A stretch of 42,517 nt of DNA from QYQD01 sp040754095 (lineage in GTDB: Bacteria; Desulfobacterota; QYQD01), in contig JBFMFO010000023.1 in the NCBI GenBank assembly GCA_040754095.1, positions 1 through 42,517 on the forward strand, in the 5' to 3' direction. A program made the position numbers and the translations under genes. The notes beneath the pieces are model-generated. The model was not told the origin of the DNA. It did no database searches and worked only from the letters and a program-made list of their open reading frames with translations. Each line of letters starts with the position of its first letter. Positions within the stretch are counted from its first letter, which is position 1. Below are positions 8,691 to 16,771 of the stretch, piece by piece.

Positions 8691-8854
8691 AAAAATGCAA
8701 AATTATCATTAAAATCACATTATATGAGAAAGCATCTCTAAAAACTCAGGAAGCTCCGGCGGAAACATGTTGACATCGGGGCATTCTTCTGCCATGCTCG
8801 CTTACAAGATATCCACCTATGCCGGACTTTCAACACGGATAAAAAATGGACTAC

Positions 8855-8861
8855 AAGGAGG
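8855..8861 (+). promoter_or_regulatory. ribosome binding site fixing the start of the H1-like gene
   Basis: A perfect AAGGAGG sits 5 nt before ATG 8867. This favours 8867 over the upstream in-frame ATG at 8846, which has no such site. Confidence 0.8.
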
Positions 8862-8866
8862 AAACA

Positions 8867-9325
8867 ATGGCCGGTCTTTTTGACAAGATTAAAAAAGATC
8901 TGAAGAAAGGCATCGAAGAAGGTATTGCCGTGGTAAAGGAAGGGGCAGTTGTTGTATCGCAAAAAGTGGGTGAACTCACCGCCGAGGGCAAGAGACAATA
9001 TAAGATGTTTGATCTGAAAACGAAGATTCAAAACTATATGGCCGAGCTTGGCGGACGGACATACGAAATTCTGAACAATAAGAAGAGTCCAGCCGCGGAC
9101 AGCAAGGTGAAAAGCGTTGCCGCCAGGATAAAGAAACTTGAAGAGCAATTGCGCAAGATCGAGGGGGAGAAAGAGAAAAAAACCGCTCCCAAAAGAAAGC
9201 CCGCAACCAAAGCAAAGGCAACTCCTAAAAAAACCGCGCGGCCGGCAGCAAAAAAGGCGAACCCAAAAACCGCTAAAAAGTCTCCGGCAAAGGGCAAGAC
9301 GTCAGCTACAGCAAAGAAAAAGTAA
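8867..9325 (+). CDS. histone-H1-like lysine-rich protein
   Basis: A 152-residue, strongly basic protein. Residues 1-55 are amphipathic helical (AGLFDKIKKDLKKGIEEG, then KVGELTAEGKRQYKMFDLKT). Residues about 55-100 contain a helix-rich LGGRTYEIL and KVKSVAARIKKLEEQLRKIE coiled-coil stretch. From about 105 to the end the sequence is almost only K, A, P, T and R in repeated KKTA / AKKA / KPATKAK units, as in bacterial H1-like tails. The tail suggests binding to DNA or another polyanion at the nucleoid, but the globular part is not the classic HU or Hc1 fold. The low-complexity tail probably varies in length between strains. It appears monocistronic. Confidence 0.8.
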   Translation: MAGLFDKIKKDLKKGIEEGIAVVKEGAVVVSQKVGELTAEGKRQYKMFDLKTKIQNYMAELGGRTYEILNNKKSPAADSKVKSVAARIKKLEEQLRKIEGEKEKKTAPKRKPATKAKATPKKTARPAAKKANPKTAKKSPAKGKTSATAKKK

Positions 9326-9437
9326 GTCCTTATTTCTGATAACAGACCACAGCGGGGTCCTCAGGGACGGCCAAGAGGTTCGTGTGTATTAATGCCTCCT
9401 GTGTCAAGTCAATCTTTGTATTGACGGAACGAATTTA

Positions 9438-9575
9438 TCAACGCAGTGCGTGCACCAAAGGCGGCAACAGCTTTTCATAGCTGGACACCCGGAGGGCCTC
9501 ATCTGCCGGGAACCAGCGGATGTCCGGGTTGAGGATAGCATGAGGCGATTTTGGAAAGTCTTTGTGTAGCGCCAT
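9438..9575 (-). pseudogene. 45-aa N-terminal remnant of a DEAD-box restriction enzyme
   Basis: ATG 9575 opens a 45-codon reading MALHKDFPKSPHAILNP, then WFPADEALRVSSYEKLLPPL, ending at TGA 9438. This strongly resembles the N terminus of the long DEAD/DEAH-box restriction proteins of the BPTD_3080 type, which begin with the same words and run to about 1000 residues. Only the start is left; no helicase motifs follow downstream. The ATG overlaps the stop of the preceding fragment (TAATG), so the two were once translationally coupled. The family name is from memory and should be confirmed by search. Confidence 0.6.
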
Positions 9576-9858
9576 TATATTCGCCCTCCTATGGTCACTT
9601 CCATGATCTTCATGGTGTCGTTGCCGAAGATGTCCACCATTTTTTCAGTTCCTTCTCGTAAAATTTATTTTCTTTCTCAAACCATGCCTTTGTCCCTGCT
9701 GCCAGCATCATGTAACTGTGAAATATTTCAATTGGCGTCTCGCCTGAGTTGTCAAAAAGAACCCAGGCATCCACCCATTGTCTGTAAAGATGCTGAAAGT
9801 TGTACCAGCAATTCATTCCTTTGTCGGGAACGATGGCGTAATGCTTCCGTATTGTCCT
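9575..9858 (-). pseudogene. frameshifted, N-terminally truncated zeta-toxin-like ATPase remnant
   Basis: From about 9858 the frame reads RRTIRKHYAIVPDKGMNCWY, then NFQHLYRQWVDAWVLFDNSG. This resembles the C-terminal part of zeta-toxin-type P-loop proteins (NFF.LY.PLADSWxxYDNSG). After EKELKK the frame runs off at a six-A homopolymer (plus-strand T-run 9640-9645) and stops at 9610. One extra A would restore MVDIFGNDTMKIMEVTIGGRI up to the TAA at 9577-9575, which overlaps the next ATG. The Walker A half is missing and no start codon exists upstream except ATG 9816. It is either a decayed gene or carries a sequencing or slippage error. Confidence 0.5.
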
Positions 9859-9859
9859 C

Positions 9860-10186
9860 CTATAATTTGTACATTCGTCTCAAAATAGCTTTAACCGTCG
9901 CATGTTCCGGTTCAGGCAATGCCCCCAATTTTCTAATGATATATTTCTTTTCAATTGTCGCCTGTTTGCCAAGTCTTACAAATGATTCGGCGAGAAGGCC
10001 GGAATTCTGCCACGTAACTATCTTGTAGTCAGCCTCAGTTGTATATTCTTGTGCGGTTATCTTTGCCACAAGGACATCCTGATCGCCTGAGTCATACAGG
10101 ACAATGGCAGGCCTTTTGGAAACGCCCTGCAAATCAGTATGCGGGAAGCCAATAAGGACAACATCTCCCAAACTATAATTTGTCAT
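9860..10186 (-). CDS. PemK/MazF-family toxin
   Basis: A 108-residue protein starting YSLGDVVLIGFPHTDLQG and continuing SKRPAIVLYDSG. This is the classic MazF/PemK opening, where the GDVV strand and the KRPAIV strand hold the catalytic arginine region. LLAESFVRLGKQATIEK matches the middle strand that precedes the conserved basic segment. Family members are ribosome-independent or ribosome-dependent endoribonucleases. Its start overlaps the upstream 67-codon ORF by 14 nt, the usual arrangement with an antitoxin. It sits within the decayed 3' part of the defence island. Confidence 0.88.
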   Translation of the reverse strand: MTNYSLGDVVLIGFPHTDLQGVSKRPAIVLYDSGDQDVLVAKITAQEYTTEADYKIVTWQNSGLLAESFVRLGKQATIEKKYIIRKLGALPEPEHATVKAILRRMYKL

Positions 10187-10376
10187 AAATAGCGTCCTTT
10201 TCAGAATATCCTTTTATAAATTCCGCCACCGTAAAATTCCGCCATGTCGCTTCCTCATCCTCAAGGAACACCATGACTCGTATCTTTGATTCGCCGGAAA
10301 GTACATTCTTTAATTTTTCCGGAATAGATAAATGTCCATCCGGCAATAGCTCTGCATAATATTCATAAGCTCTCAT
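10173..10376 (-). CDS. antitoxin partner of the PemK/MazF-like toxin
   Basis: A 67-residue acidic protein. The N-terminal YAELLPDGHLSIPEKL resembles the short swapped-hairpin, AbrB-like DNA-binding segment of MazE/Phd-type antitoxins (strand, Gly turn, IP). The C-terminal half (WRNFTVAEFIKGYSEKDAIY) is likely the toxin-binding tail. Its ORF overlaps the toxin start, and AGGAGGAAGGAC lies directly before ATG 10376. Call rests mostly on position and size. Confidence 0.75.
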   Translation of the reverse strand: MRAYEYYAELLPDGHLSIPEKLKNVLSGESKIRVMVFLEDEEATWRNFTVAEFIKGYSEKDAIYDKL

Positions 10377-10408
10377 GTCCTTCCTCCTCTAATTGTCTCG
10401 TTTATATC

Positions 10409-10603
10409 TTACCTATAACCGACCCGCACATCCTCAAGAAGCTTTTTGGCATTCTTCACGCCGATGGGCTTGCCTTTGTCGTCAACGCCGACCATCAACC
10501 GCCCGCCGTCGGAATTTGCAAAAGCGCAAATGACTTTTAAATATTCATCCCGCCAAGTGGATTTAAATTCTATGTTTTGAGATTCAGCCGATTTTATGGC
10601 CAT
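10409..10603 (-). pseudogene. truncated AlbA_2 / Schlafen-like (RecG-annotated) domain
   Basis: A 64-codon ORF with the AlbA_2 (AAA_4) opening: AESQNIEFKSTWRDEYLKVI, then CAFANSDGGRLMVGVDDKG and KPIGVKNAKKLLEDV. In full proteins of this family, often annotated as RecG-like helicases or transcriptional regulators, the text continues with about 300 more residues. Here it ends RVGYR-stop just before the toxin-antitoxin module. An insertion or deletion at this point probably removed the rest. It may still be translated: an AAGG-type site precedes ATG 10603. Confidence 0.75.
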
Positions 10604-10629
10604 ATTACCCTTTCTTCCTTAATAATGTT

Positions 10630-12894
10630 TTAGGATGTGGGTGTAGCAACACTTTCTACCAAAAAATCATAGTGTTTCTTGTCCTCGTGTTCCACCAACT
10701 CAAGCAAATCATTCAATATGTCGGGGGTTTCTCCTAAAATTGTCATGTCAAAATCCTGTATGCCTGATTCGTATCTCGGATGAGAATGAGTCTCAATAAA
10801 TCTATGAATCCTGACTTTTTTCTTCGAGTCGAAATTTATCTTATTGAGTCTATGAAATAAAGCTGGTTCTGTCTTTTTATTCCCAAGCGTCGGAACCCTA
10901 AAAGCCAAAAAGCTTTCTAAAAATTTACGTGCAATATTTGGGAGCGGATACATTTCTTCAAGATGTTTCTTTTGCTCCTTAGCAAATTTATATAAGACAC
11001 TAAATAAGAAATGATACTCTGATTCATAATCAATAAGCAGTTTATCAATTTTAGTTATGGCCGATTTTCTGGTTGAGTTATCTTCTCTGCATAGCATCGT
11101 GAAATACTCGCGGTCATTCTTATTGCAGTGAGAAAACCAGTTCTTAACCTGCCTAAAAAAATCAAAATGGTGGGTAAGTATAAATATCTGACCAGCGCCT
11201 TTGATCGATTCTTTAATAAATCCAAATGCCTGGAAAATTGCGCTTGAGTCGAGACTGGATACAGGATCATCAATAACGATAATGCCGTTTTTTAGATCAA
11301 ATCCTTCCTCGTTTATTTTTGTCAGAAAGTACACAATAGCCAGTGCTGTTTTTTCTCCTTCGCTCAGATCTTTTGCGATTCCTCCATTACGGCTAATTTG
11401 ATAACCTTCTTGTTCATCGGTGGCAGTGAGTTGAATATCGCTTCTTCCTAAAAATTGCTCAAGGTCTCTGTTGATCTGTTGGGCGGGTATATGGTGGCTT
11501 ATGATTTTCTCTTTGAGCCCGCGGATTTCTTGTTCTCTTTCAGTGATTGTTCTTACCAAACTCGAATATTCGCTTTCAATCGTCTTAATTTCTCCAAGCA
11601 GTTCGTTGTATGTATCGATAAACTCCGCAATATAATGCAGTTCCAGTGCATGTTTATTTTCATCAATCTCACTCTCGAAGTTCTCTGATTTCTTATTGTG
11701 ACGAGTAATAATTTGATTAATTTCACGTAGAGGTTTCTCATCAATTAAGGCCAAGTCTTCCATGGTAAGTTGCGAAAATGGCTTTTGCTCCTTTTGTTCA
11801 AGAATGGAAATAACAGTATCCAATCTTTTATTAAATGTCTCGATCAAGTCGACCGTTTCTTTCTTCTTGTTCAGATACTCACTTGCCAAGTCTTCATAGA
11901 AGTTGGAAGCGTCGGGGAAATTAATCGCAACTTTTTTTGTGCTGCAATTGTTCTTTAGCAGCCTCACAGCTTCAATAAGATTCTGATAATCTTGATTGAA
12001 ATGATTTTCCAAATCCGAAAGCCGATTTTGTGGAATAGGTTGGTTGCAAAAGGCGCAATTTGCAAAGTCTCGCTCCTTATGAATTGTAAGGCCTTGTTCA
12101 ACCCATTTACCTAATGTTTCGTCTGATTTCAGCGCTTCAATGACTTGTGATGTAGCTGTCTTTTGTAAAAGGTCTTTTGCTTCTGTCAGAATATCGGATA
12201 TATCAAAATTCGGGATGAGTAAAGGGGTGATAGCCGGTTTAGTTGTTTGCTGAATAGCCTTTTGAAGAGCTGCAAGACGATCTTTATCCAACTTGTACTT
12301 GTCGGGGGTTTTAAGCTCCTCTGACTTGTTTTCAATTGTTTTTTCAAGGTTGGGACGTTCGTAATTTCTGTACTTATCGGCTCTTGCTGTTGTAAGCGAA
12401 TTTTTAATATCCCTTGCTTTCTCCGAAAGAAGTTTGTCCTTATTCTTTTTTAATTCTTCAAGTAATGATTTTTTTAAATCCCTATCCTTTTTCAGACCTT
12501 GTAGATCGCCCTCTATTTTGGTAATGGTTTCCTTATCCTCTCTGCTTTCTTTTCCGAGGAAAAAAATTGGCTTGGGGCCGCCGGTGCCAAAAACTGTATC
12601 TTCAACAAAATCTTTATTGAAAACCCGGATATTGGGAAAATTGGTCAAGTCGTTTTGGTTAATTGAATTCCCGTTTGTAAGTTTAAATTCAAATTCCGGA
12701 ACTCTCTCAGGATGCGTGTAATAGTTTTCGCCCAACTCAAAGGAGCGCAATATGCGAGAAAACGATGTCTTGCCCGATCCGTTCCATCCATAGATAAGGT
12801 TGTATTTCTTGAACTCTGGAAGATCGCTGCCAGGACTAAAATCTGCAAATGATGGGCAATCTTTAATCCTTATTACGTGTGAGAGCATATTCAT
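10630..12894 (-). CDS. AAA_13 / RloC-like zinc-hook ATPase, candidate tRNA nuclease
   Basis: A 754-residue SMC/ABC-like ATPase. Walker A GWNGSGKTS is at 36-44. Long coiled coils (about 120-215 and 335-470) flank a CAFC zinc-hook motif (280-283). The ABC signature LSEGEKTA is at 510-517, Walker B with the D-loop (IIVIDDPVSSLDSS) at 538-551, and the LTHH switch near 573. The C-terminal 130 residues hold R656-x3-E660 and ETHSH (701-705). This is the spacing expected of the Arg-Glu-His triad in PrrC/RloC anticodon nucleases. RloC proteins are encoded beside restriction genes, carry a zinc hook and are about this long. ATG 12894 overlaps the methylase stop (ATGA), so translation is coupled. ATPase call is firm; nuclease activity is inferred. 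Confidence 0.82.
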   Translation of the reverse strand: MNMLSHVIRIKDCPSFADFSPGSDLPEFKKYNLIYGWNGSGKTSFSRILRSFELGENYYTHPERVPEFEFKLTNGNSINQNDLTNFPNIRVFNKDFVEDTVFGTGGPKPIFFLGKESREDKETITKIEGDLQGLKKDRDLKKSLLEELKKNKDKLLSEKARDIKNSLTTARADKYRNYERPNLEKTIENKSEELKTPDKYKLDKDRLAALQKAIQQTTKPAITPLLIPNFDISDILTEAKDLLQKTATSQVIEALKSDETLGKWVEQGLTIHKERDFANCAFCNQPIPQNRLSDLENHFNQDYQNLIEAVRLLKNNCSTKKVAINFPDASNFYEDLASEYLNKKKETVDLIETFNKRLDTVISILEQKEQKPFSQLTMEDLALIDEKPLREINQIITRHNKKSENFESEIDENKHALELHYIAEFIDTYNELLGEIKTIESEYSSLVRTITEREQEIRGLKEKIISHHIPAQQINRDLEQFLGRSDIQLTATDEQEGYQISRNGGIAKDLSEGEKTALAIVYFLTKINEEGFDLKNGIIVIDDPVSSLDSSAIFQAFGFIKESIKGAGQIFILTHHFDFFRQVKNWFSHCNKNDREYFTMLCREDNSTRKSAITKIDKLLIDYESEYHFLFSVLYKFAKEQKKHLEEMYPLPNIARKFLESFLAFRVPTLGNKKTEPALFHRLNKINFDSKKKVRIHRFIETHSHPRYESGIQDFDMTILGETPDILNDLLELVEHEDKKHYDFLVESVATPTS

Positions 12895-15800
12895 GTTTGG
12901 TTCCCCTCCACAATGGCAATCTCTTCCGGTGTGAGGTTATACAGCTTATAAACAAGCTGGTCTATCTCTTTTTCGAGGCAAGGGACGTCAGGGCTGTCAG
13001 GATCGGCAAGGATTTTATTAACACGCTCGATTATGGGGGCTTTCTGATTGTTGGAGGCAGAAATAATGGGTATTGTCTCAACATACATAGGTTTATATTC
13101 AAGAAAGCCGCCGGATCTGACAGCAGCTTGCAAACTAATCCACCATTTACATATTGGAGAATTAAGAACTGCGAGAAGAGAAAGATCGCTCGTTGGAATT
13201 ATATTCGCTGGTGCGCTTATGTAATTTGATGATTCATCATAGGTAAATTTAGGCTTTGTTGCAAGATTACCCCATATAATCTTCGGCTGCTCAAATTCTT
13301 TATGGTAGGCAATATTGTCCTGAATCTCGAACCACTCATATGATCCGGGTTTACGTCCACGTTTTTGATTGCCTGAATTTTTAGGCTCAAGGTCTTCACG
13401 ATATTGTGAGAGATATTTTTTTATTGCAGGATATTGTCTTATATCAGTTCCCCTTCTTGTGAATATCACATATAGCCCTGCCCATTCAGCCTTCCACTTT
13501 TTAATGTCCCGACCACGCAGCCAGGGTTTAATAAGCTCCTTGCTCTTTGGGTCTTCAGAGATCAAACGCTTCCGCGTTTCATCATCAATTACAAACGCCT
13601 CATTAAAGCCGGTCTTAATGCCATAATAGAATCGTCCCTGTACATATTCACCGAGCGGCTGACCAGCTTTTCGCAGTTTCTCCATCAATGCCAAAACTTC
13701 AGGCCTCTCAAGGTTCCAGCCTTCTATCTTTAAGGCAGAGACAGGCATTTTGAAGCCGATAGATGAAAGGGTTTCTTCGAGGCGTTCTAATTGGACCGCG
13801 CCGGTAAATGTGGCGGCAAGAAAATTATTAGAAAATCCCCCTCCGTCCCCCTTTTCCAAAGGGGGATTAGACCTGTTCCCCACTTTAGCAAAGGGGGGAG
13901 AGGGGGGATTTGTATTTTTTTCAACCAGAATAATAGATGGATACGTCGTGGCATCAAATATCGGGAGATCACAGAAATCTATGATTACCTTTGGTGTTAC
14001 CTGCATTGCAAGCAATTTTCGGGTATTCTTGCCGTAGCCAGCCCGCATGAACTTGTTCGGCGCGATAAAGCAGAGATGCCCGCCTGATTTCAGCAGGTCG
14101 ATTCCCCTTTTATAAAAATACGTATAGATGTCGGCAGTCCCGCAATAGAAATCGCCAAACTGTTTGGAAAGATGGGGCTTAAGCGCCTTGATTGACTCGT
14201 GCCTGACATACGGCGGGTTGGCTATAACGATATCAAAGCTCCCCTCACCCTTGCCCTCTCCCGCCAGGGGAGAGGGGACAGGAGGAGATGCCTCTCCCGC
14301 CGGGGAAGAGGGATTATTGATGCCGAACATCCACTCCGGGTCAAACCAAGAGGACGCCTCATCCTCAAACGGGTTCCATTCGGAAAGCTTGTAGGTCTGG
14401 CTTCCAGTTGCCTGCCAGTTCAGGGCATGCATGAACATCCTGTCTTGGGTCTCTTTGAACTCCCTCTCTATCCTTCTTTTCTCATCTCCATAGGCTGTAA
14501 AATAAGCATCGCGAAGCTCTCTCAGCTTTTCTATATCGCTGGGAGACTCGCCAATTTCGCCCTCTGCCTTTGGAAGACCTATCAAGCTATTTGCGGCCAC
14601 AAATTTGAATTCAAGATTCGGCAGTGGCACAATTCCCCGGTTGGGCTTGGTATCATCAACTTTCTCATCGACAATGAGGGATAAAAAGAACCTTAACTTT
14701 GAAATCTCTACTGCGATGGGTTGAATATCCACGCCATAAATGGAGTACTGTATAATGCCGAGCTTATGGATATAGTCCCAGTTCTTCTTTTTCAGTTCTG
14801 CTTCAACTTCATGCCGCAGAAGTTTATTATCTATTTTGGGCAGTTTCTTCGAGAGCCACTTTCTGGACTCCGGGTCTATCTTCTGAAGGATTAAGAGCAT
14901 CTTGTGGAGTATCCCCATAGGGAACGCACCGCTGCCACAGGCAGGGTCTATGATCTTAACCCGGTCGAGGGCGTCTATTATTGTGTCCTTTTCTGTTTGT
15001 GTTAAATCAATTTCGAAATCACCATAGGAGAGGAGTCTGGAGAGTTTGGTTTCATCTAAAGATCCCCCCTCGCCCCCCTTTGCCAACGTGGGGATTTGGG
15101 AGAGGAGATACTGCTTCAGGCTCTCGTCAACCATGTATTCCACAATCGGTCTTGGGGTATAGTAGCTTCCGGTGGATTTTCTTGCGGTCTCACCTGTTTC
15201 GGGGTTTATCTCGGCGAGGAGGTTCTCAAAAATACGCCCCAGCATCTCAGGGTCAACAGAGATTTCAATATCAATCGTGGAGCTTTCGTCGATGGTGAAG
15301 TTGTACTCCTCGAATATCCTGAAAAGCTCTGAAAACCACTCGTCCGGGACTTTAAGAGTATTCAAATGCCTCGAAGTCCCTAAATCGTCAATGGCATGGA
15401 AGTCATGCTGATGAGGCTCGAAAAGCCCGCCATTAAGGAAGGGAATCTTATGTAGGGGCGAAAAATCTTTCGCCCCTACAAATTTGTTCCTCTTCTCGAC
15501 AGGCGTATTCAGCACCTGAAAAAACAACAGCTCCAGGAGGCTGTGATAGTAATTAGGGTACGTTTCTATGGCGTTAGAGGACAAAATCGCGGGCGGCATC
15601 AGCGGGATGTCATTATCGGATTTTTTCTTTTTCAGAAACCAGCAAAATAGAAGCCTTCCGATAAGCCTGACCGCAAACTCTTTCTTTATTGTATCGCCGG
15701 TAGTTGACGGGAGCCTTAGAGAGCCTGTTTCGGCAATCTTCCTTGAGCCGATCTTCCTTTCCCCGCCCACCAGCTTTGTAAACATCTCGGCAACCCTGTT

Positions 15801-16361
15801 ATAGAATTCCTTTGTAACCTTCTCGATGCTGAATGCCTTCTCAACATCTAAAACCGTAGGGGTTACATCAGGAGAGATAATAGGCTGTAACTGTTTTTTT
15901 GCCGTGTGGCTCGGCTCGGTCTCTCCGACAAGGAAGGAATATCTTTTGGGCGGGGTGCCTATCTCGACCTTTGCCCCCGTGTCCCCGATTCTATAGTCCA
16001 TCCTGACAAAGGAGAGCCTCCAGTCAGGATTGTCCTTTGAGTAAAAGGCTACAAGGGCAGAGTCCTTAAGATTGCCTTTCAGGTATTTGCCGATAAGGTT
16101 TCGTTGAAGGCTCCTTGCCCGTTCTACCTTGCTTCCGCCCTGCAGCTCGACTATCAGGACATCGAGTGATTTTTTTTCGGTATCTTCGAATGTTCCGAGA
16201 TAGGTCAAGTCCTTTATCTTTTGCTTTTCGTCCTCGGTGAAATGCTGTTTCAGGGATTGCTCTTTGGAAAAATCGAAGCGGTTGAAGAGATTAACCACAA
16301 GGTCTTTATAGTTATCTGCATTGAATTCGTTTTCAAAGGTCTTCTGAAGAAGAGTATTCAT
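12891..16361 (-). CDS. Eco57I-type adenine-specific DNA methyltransferase (type IIG-like)
   Basis: A 1156-residue protein. The SAM-binding motif DPACGSGAFPMGIL lies near residue 470 and the catalytic motif IANPPYVRHES near 715. The segment about 930-1130 looks like a TaqI/Eco57I target-recognition domain. The N-terminal region (LDVLIVELQGGSKVERARS) might be a nuclease remnant, but I cannot identify a full PD-(D/E)XK set. It probably methylates adenine to protect host DNA, with the helicase/PLD protein as restriction partner. Four stretches are in-frame insertions of intergenic-type repeats (about residues 293-303, 418-433, 684-708, 816-841). Start ATG 16361 overlaps the vapC stop by 4 nt. Confidence 0.88.
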   Translation of the reverse strand: MNTLLQKTFENEFNADNYKDLVVNLFNRFDFSKEQSLKQHFTEDEKQKIKDLTYLGTFEDTEKKSLDVLIVELQGGSKVERARSLQRNLIGKYLKGNLKDSALVAFYSKDNPDWRLSFVRMDYRIGDTGAKVEIGTPPKRYSFLVGETEPSHTAKKQLQPIISPDVTPTVLDVEKAFSIEKVTKEFYNRVAEMFTKLVGGERKIGSRKIAETGSLRLPSTTGDTIKKEFAVRLIGRLLFCWFLKKKKSDNDIPLMPPAILSSNAIETYPNYYHSLLELLFFQVLNTPVEKRNKFVGAKDFSPLHKIPFLNGGLFEPHQHDFHAIDDLGTSRHLNTLKVPDEWFSELFRIFEEYNFTIDESSTIDIEISVDPEMLGRIFENLLAEINPETGETARKSTGSYYTPRPIVEYMVDESLKQYLLSQIPTLAKGGEGGSLDETKLSRLLSYGDFEIDLTQTEKDTIIDALDRVKIIDPACGSGAFPMGILHKMLLILQKIDPESRKWLSKKLPKIDNKLLRHEVEAELKKKNWDYIHKLGIIQYSIYGVDIQPIAVEISKLRFFLSLIVDEKVDDTKPNRGIVPLPNLEFKFVAANSLIGLPKAEGEIGESPSDIEKLRELRDAYFTAYGDEKRRIEREFKETQDRMFMHALNWQATGSQTYKLSEWNPFEDEASSWFDPEWMFGINNPSSPAGEASPPVPSPLAGEGKGEGSFDIVIANPPYVRHESIKALKPHLSKQFGDFYCGTADIYTYFYKRGIDLLKSGGHLCFIAPNKFMRAGYGKNTRKLLAMQVTPKVIIDFCDLPIFDATTYPSIILVEKNTNPPSPPFAKVGNRSNPPLEKGDGGGFSNNFLAATFTGAVQLERLEETLSSIGFKMPVSALKIEGWNLERPEVLALMEKLRKAGQPLGEYVQGRFYYGIKTGFNEAFVIDDETRKRLISEDPKSKELIKPWLRGRDIKKWKAEWAGLYVIFTRRGTDIRQYPAIKKYLSQYREDLEPKNSGNQKRGRKPGSYEWFEIQDNIAYHKEFEQPKIIWGNLATKPKFTYDESSNYISAPANIIPTSDLSLLAVLNSPICKWWISLQAAVRSGGFLEYKPMYVETIPIISASNNQKAPIIERVNKILADPDSPDVPCLEKEIDQLVYKLYNLTPEEIAIVEGNQT
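13837..13913. repeat. in-frame CCCCCTT/AAGGGGG repeat inside the methylase (copy a)
   Basis: Two facing palindromic units rich in CCCCCTTTTCCAAAGGGGG and CACTTTAGCAAAGGGGGG sequence. They are translated as PPSPPFAKVGN and NPPLEKGDGGGF between EKNT and SNNFLA. The sequence is typical of a common non-coding dispersed repeat and of copy c at 15061-15107. It keeps the reading frame. Confidence 0.75.
14237..14310. repeat. in-frame CCCTCTCCCGCCAGGGGAGAGGG repeat inside the methylase (copy b)
   Basis: Two CTCTCCCGCC / GGGGAGAGGG-type palindromes, translated as SPAGEASPPVPSPLAGEG and KGEG between a linker and SFDIVIANPPY. It lies only a few residues before the catalytic NPPY motif, without breaking frame. 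Confidence 0.75.
15061..15107. repeat. in-frame CCCCCCTTTGCC repeat inside the methylase (copy c)
   Basis: GATCCCCCCTCGCCCCCC followed by TTTGCCAACGTGGGGAT, a relative of copy a, translated as PTLAKGGEGGSL in the loop before the SAM-binding domain. Confidence 0.7.
15452..15481. repeat. in-frame perfect palindrome inside the methylase (copy d)
   Basis: TGTAGGGGCGAAA, loop AATC, TTTCGCCCCTACA: 13-bp perfect arms. It is translated as FVGAKDFSPL. This is another palindrome type normally found between genes. Confidence 0.8.
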
Positions 16362-16771
16362 TTTGGCCCGGCAGACAATTTATAGATTTTAAGTTTACAA
16401 ATCTTGGATAGCGTGTCAAAATCCCTGTCATTATGTAACAGGGCTAAATCGTTTTCGAGTGCAATCTGGGCAATCAGCAAATCGACAGTGCTTCTGATGG
16501 TAAGCCCTTTCTTCCTGCATTTTCTGTAAAGGTTAGCGGCGGCGACAAAAGAATCCGGACCTTTCGGAGAGTAAACCGGAAAGGCAAGAAGGGATTTTTT
16601 GACTTCAGCATAGTTTCTATCATCCCTGATGCCCTGCAACACCTCGGTCAGAACAATGTCTGCAATGGCAACGTCTTCGTTATTGCTGATAAGGGATTCT
16701 ATCTCCTTATCAAAAAGAGAGCCTGTCTTATTCAGAAATTCGATAAAAGCGCTGGTATCAATTAGTATCAA
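16358..16771 (-). CDS. vapC: VapC-family PIN-domain toxin
   Basis: A 137-residue PIN-domain RNase. The acidic metal-binding residues expected of the fold are visible: D5 in MILIDTSAF, E43 in VLTEVLQGIRD, D97 in STVDLLIAQIA, and D115/D117 in LLHNDRDFD. VapC toxins cleave specific tRNA or rRNA sites when freed from VapB. It overlaps the end of vapB by 14 nt and the start of the methylase by 4 nt (ATGA), so it is embedded in the defence operon, which may thereby be tied to an addiction module. Confidence 0.92.
   Translation of the reverse strand: MILIDTSAFIEFLNKTGSLFDKEIESLISNNEDVAIADIVLTEVLQGIRDDRNYAEVKKSLLAFPVYSPKGPDSFVAAANLYRKCRKKGLTIRSTVDLLIAQIALENDLALLHNDRDFDTLSKICKLKIYKLSAGPK

Noticed and set aside
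8741..8800. Second-site sigma-54-like GGGGCATTCTTCTGCC before the H1-like gene
   Set aside because: The GG-N10-GC spacing fits, but the flanking bases of both boxes do not match the consensus.
8738..9148. 136-aa antisense ORF over the H1-like gene
   Set aside because: It is a shadow of a lysine-rich gene (rich in F, L, S) with no ribosome site; the plus-strand gene has a perfect one.
9591..10028. 145-aa rightward ORF
   Set aside because: It is antisense to the toxin gene and the zeta-like fragment and has no recognisable motifs.
14199..14684. 161-aa rightward ORF inside the methylase gene
   Set aside because: It is opened by the GC-rich in-frame repeat on the opposite strand; the methylase motifs show the true coding strand.
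13837..15107. CRISPR-like repeated units
   Set aside because: The repeats are few, palindromic, irregularly placed and within a coding frame; there are no spacers or cas genes.
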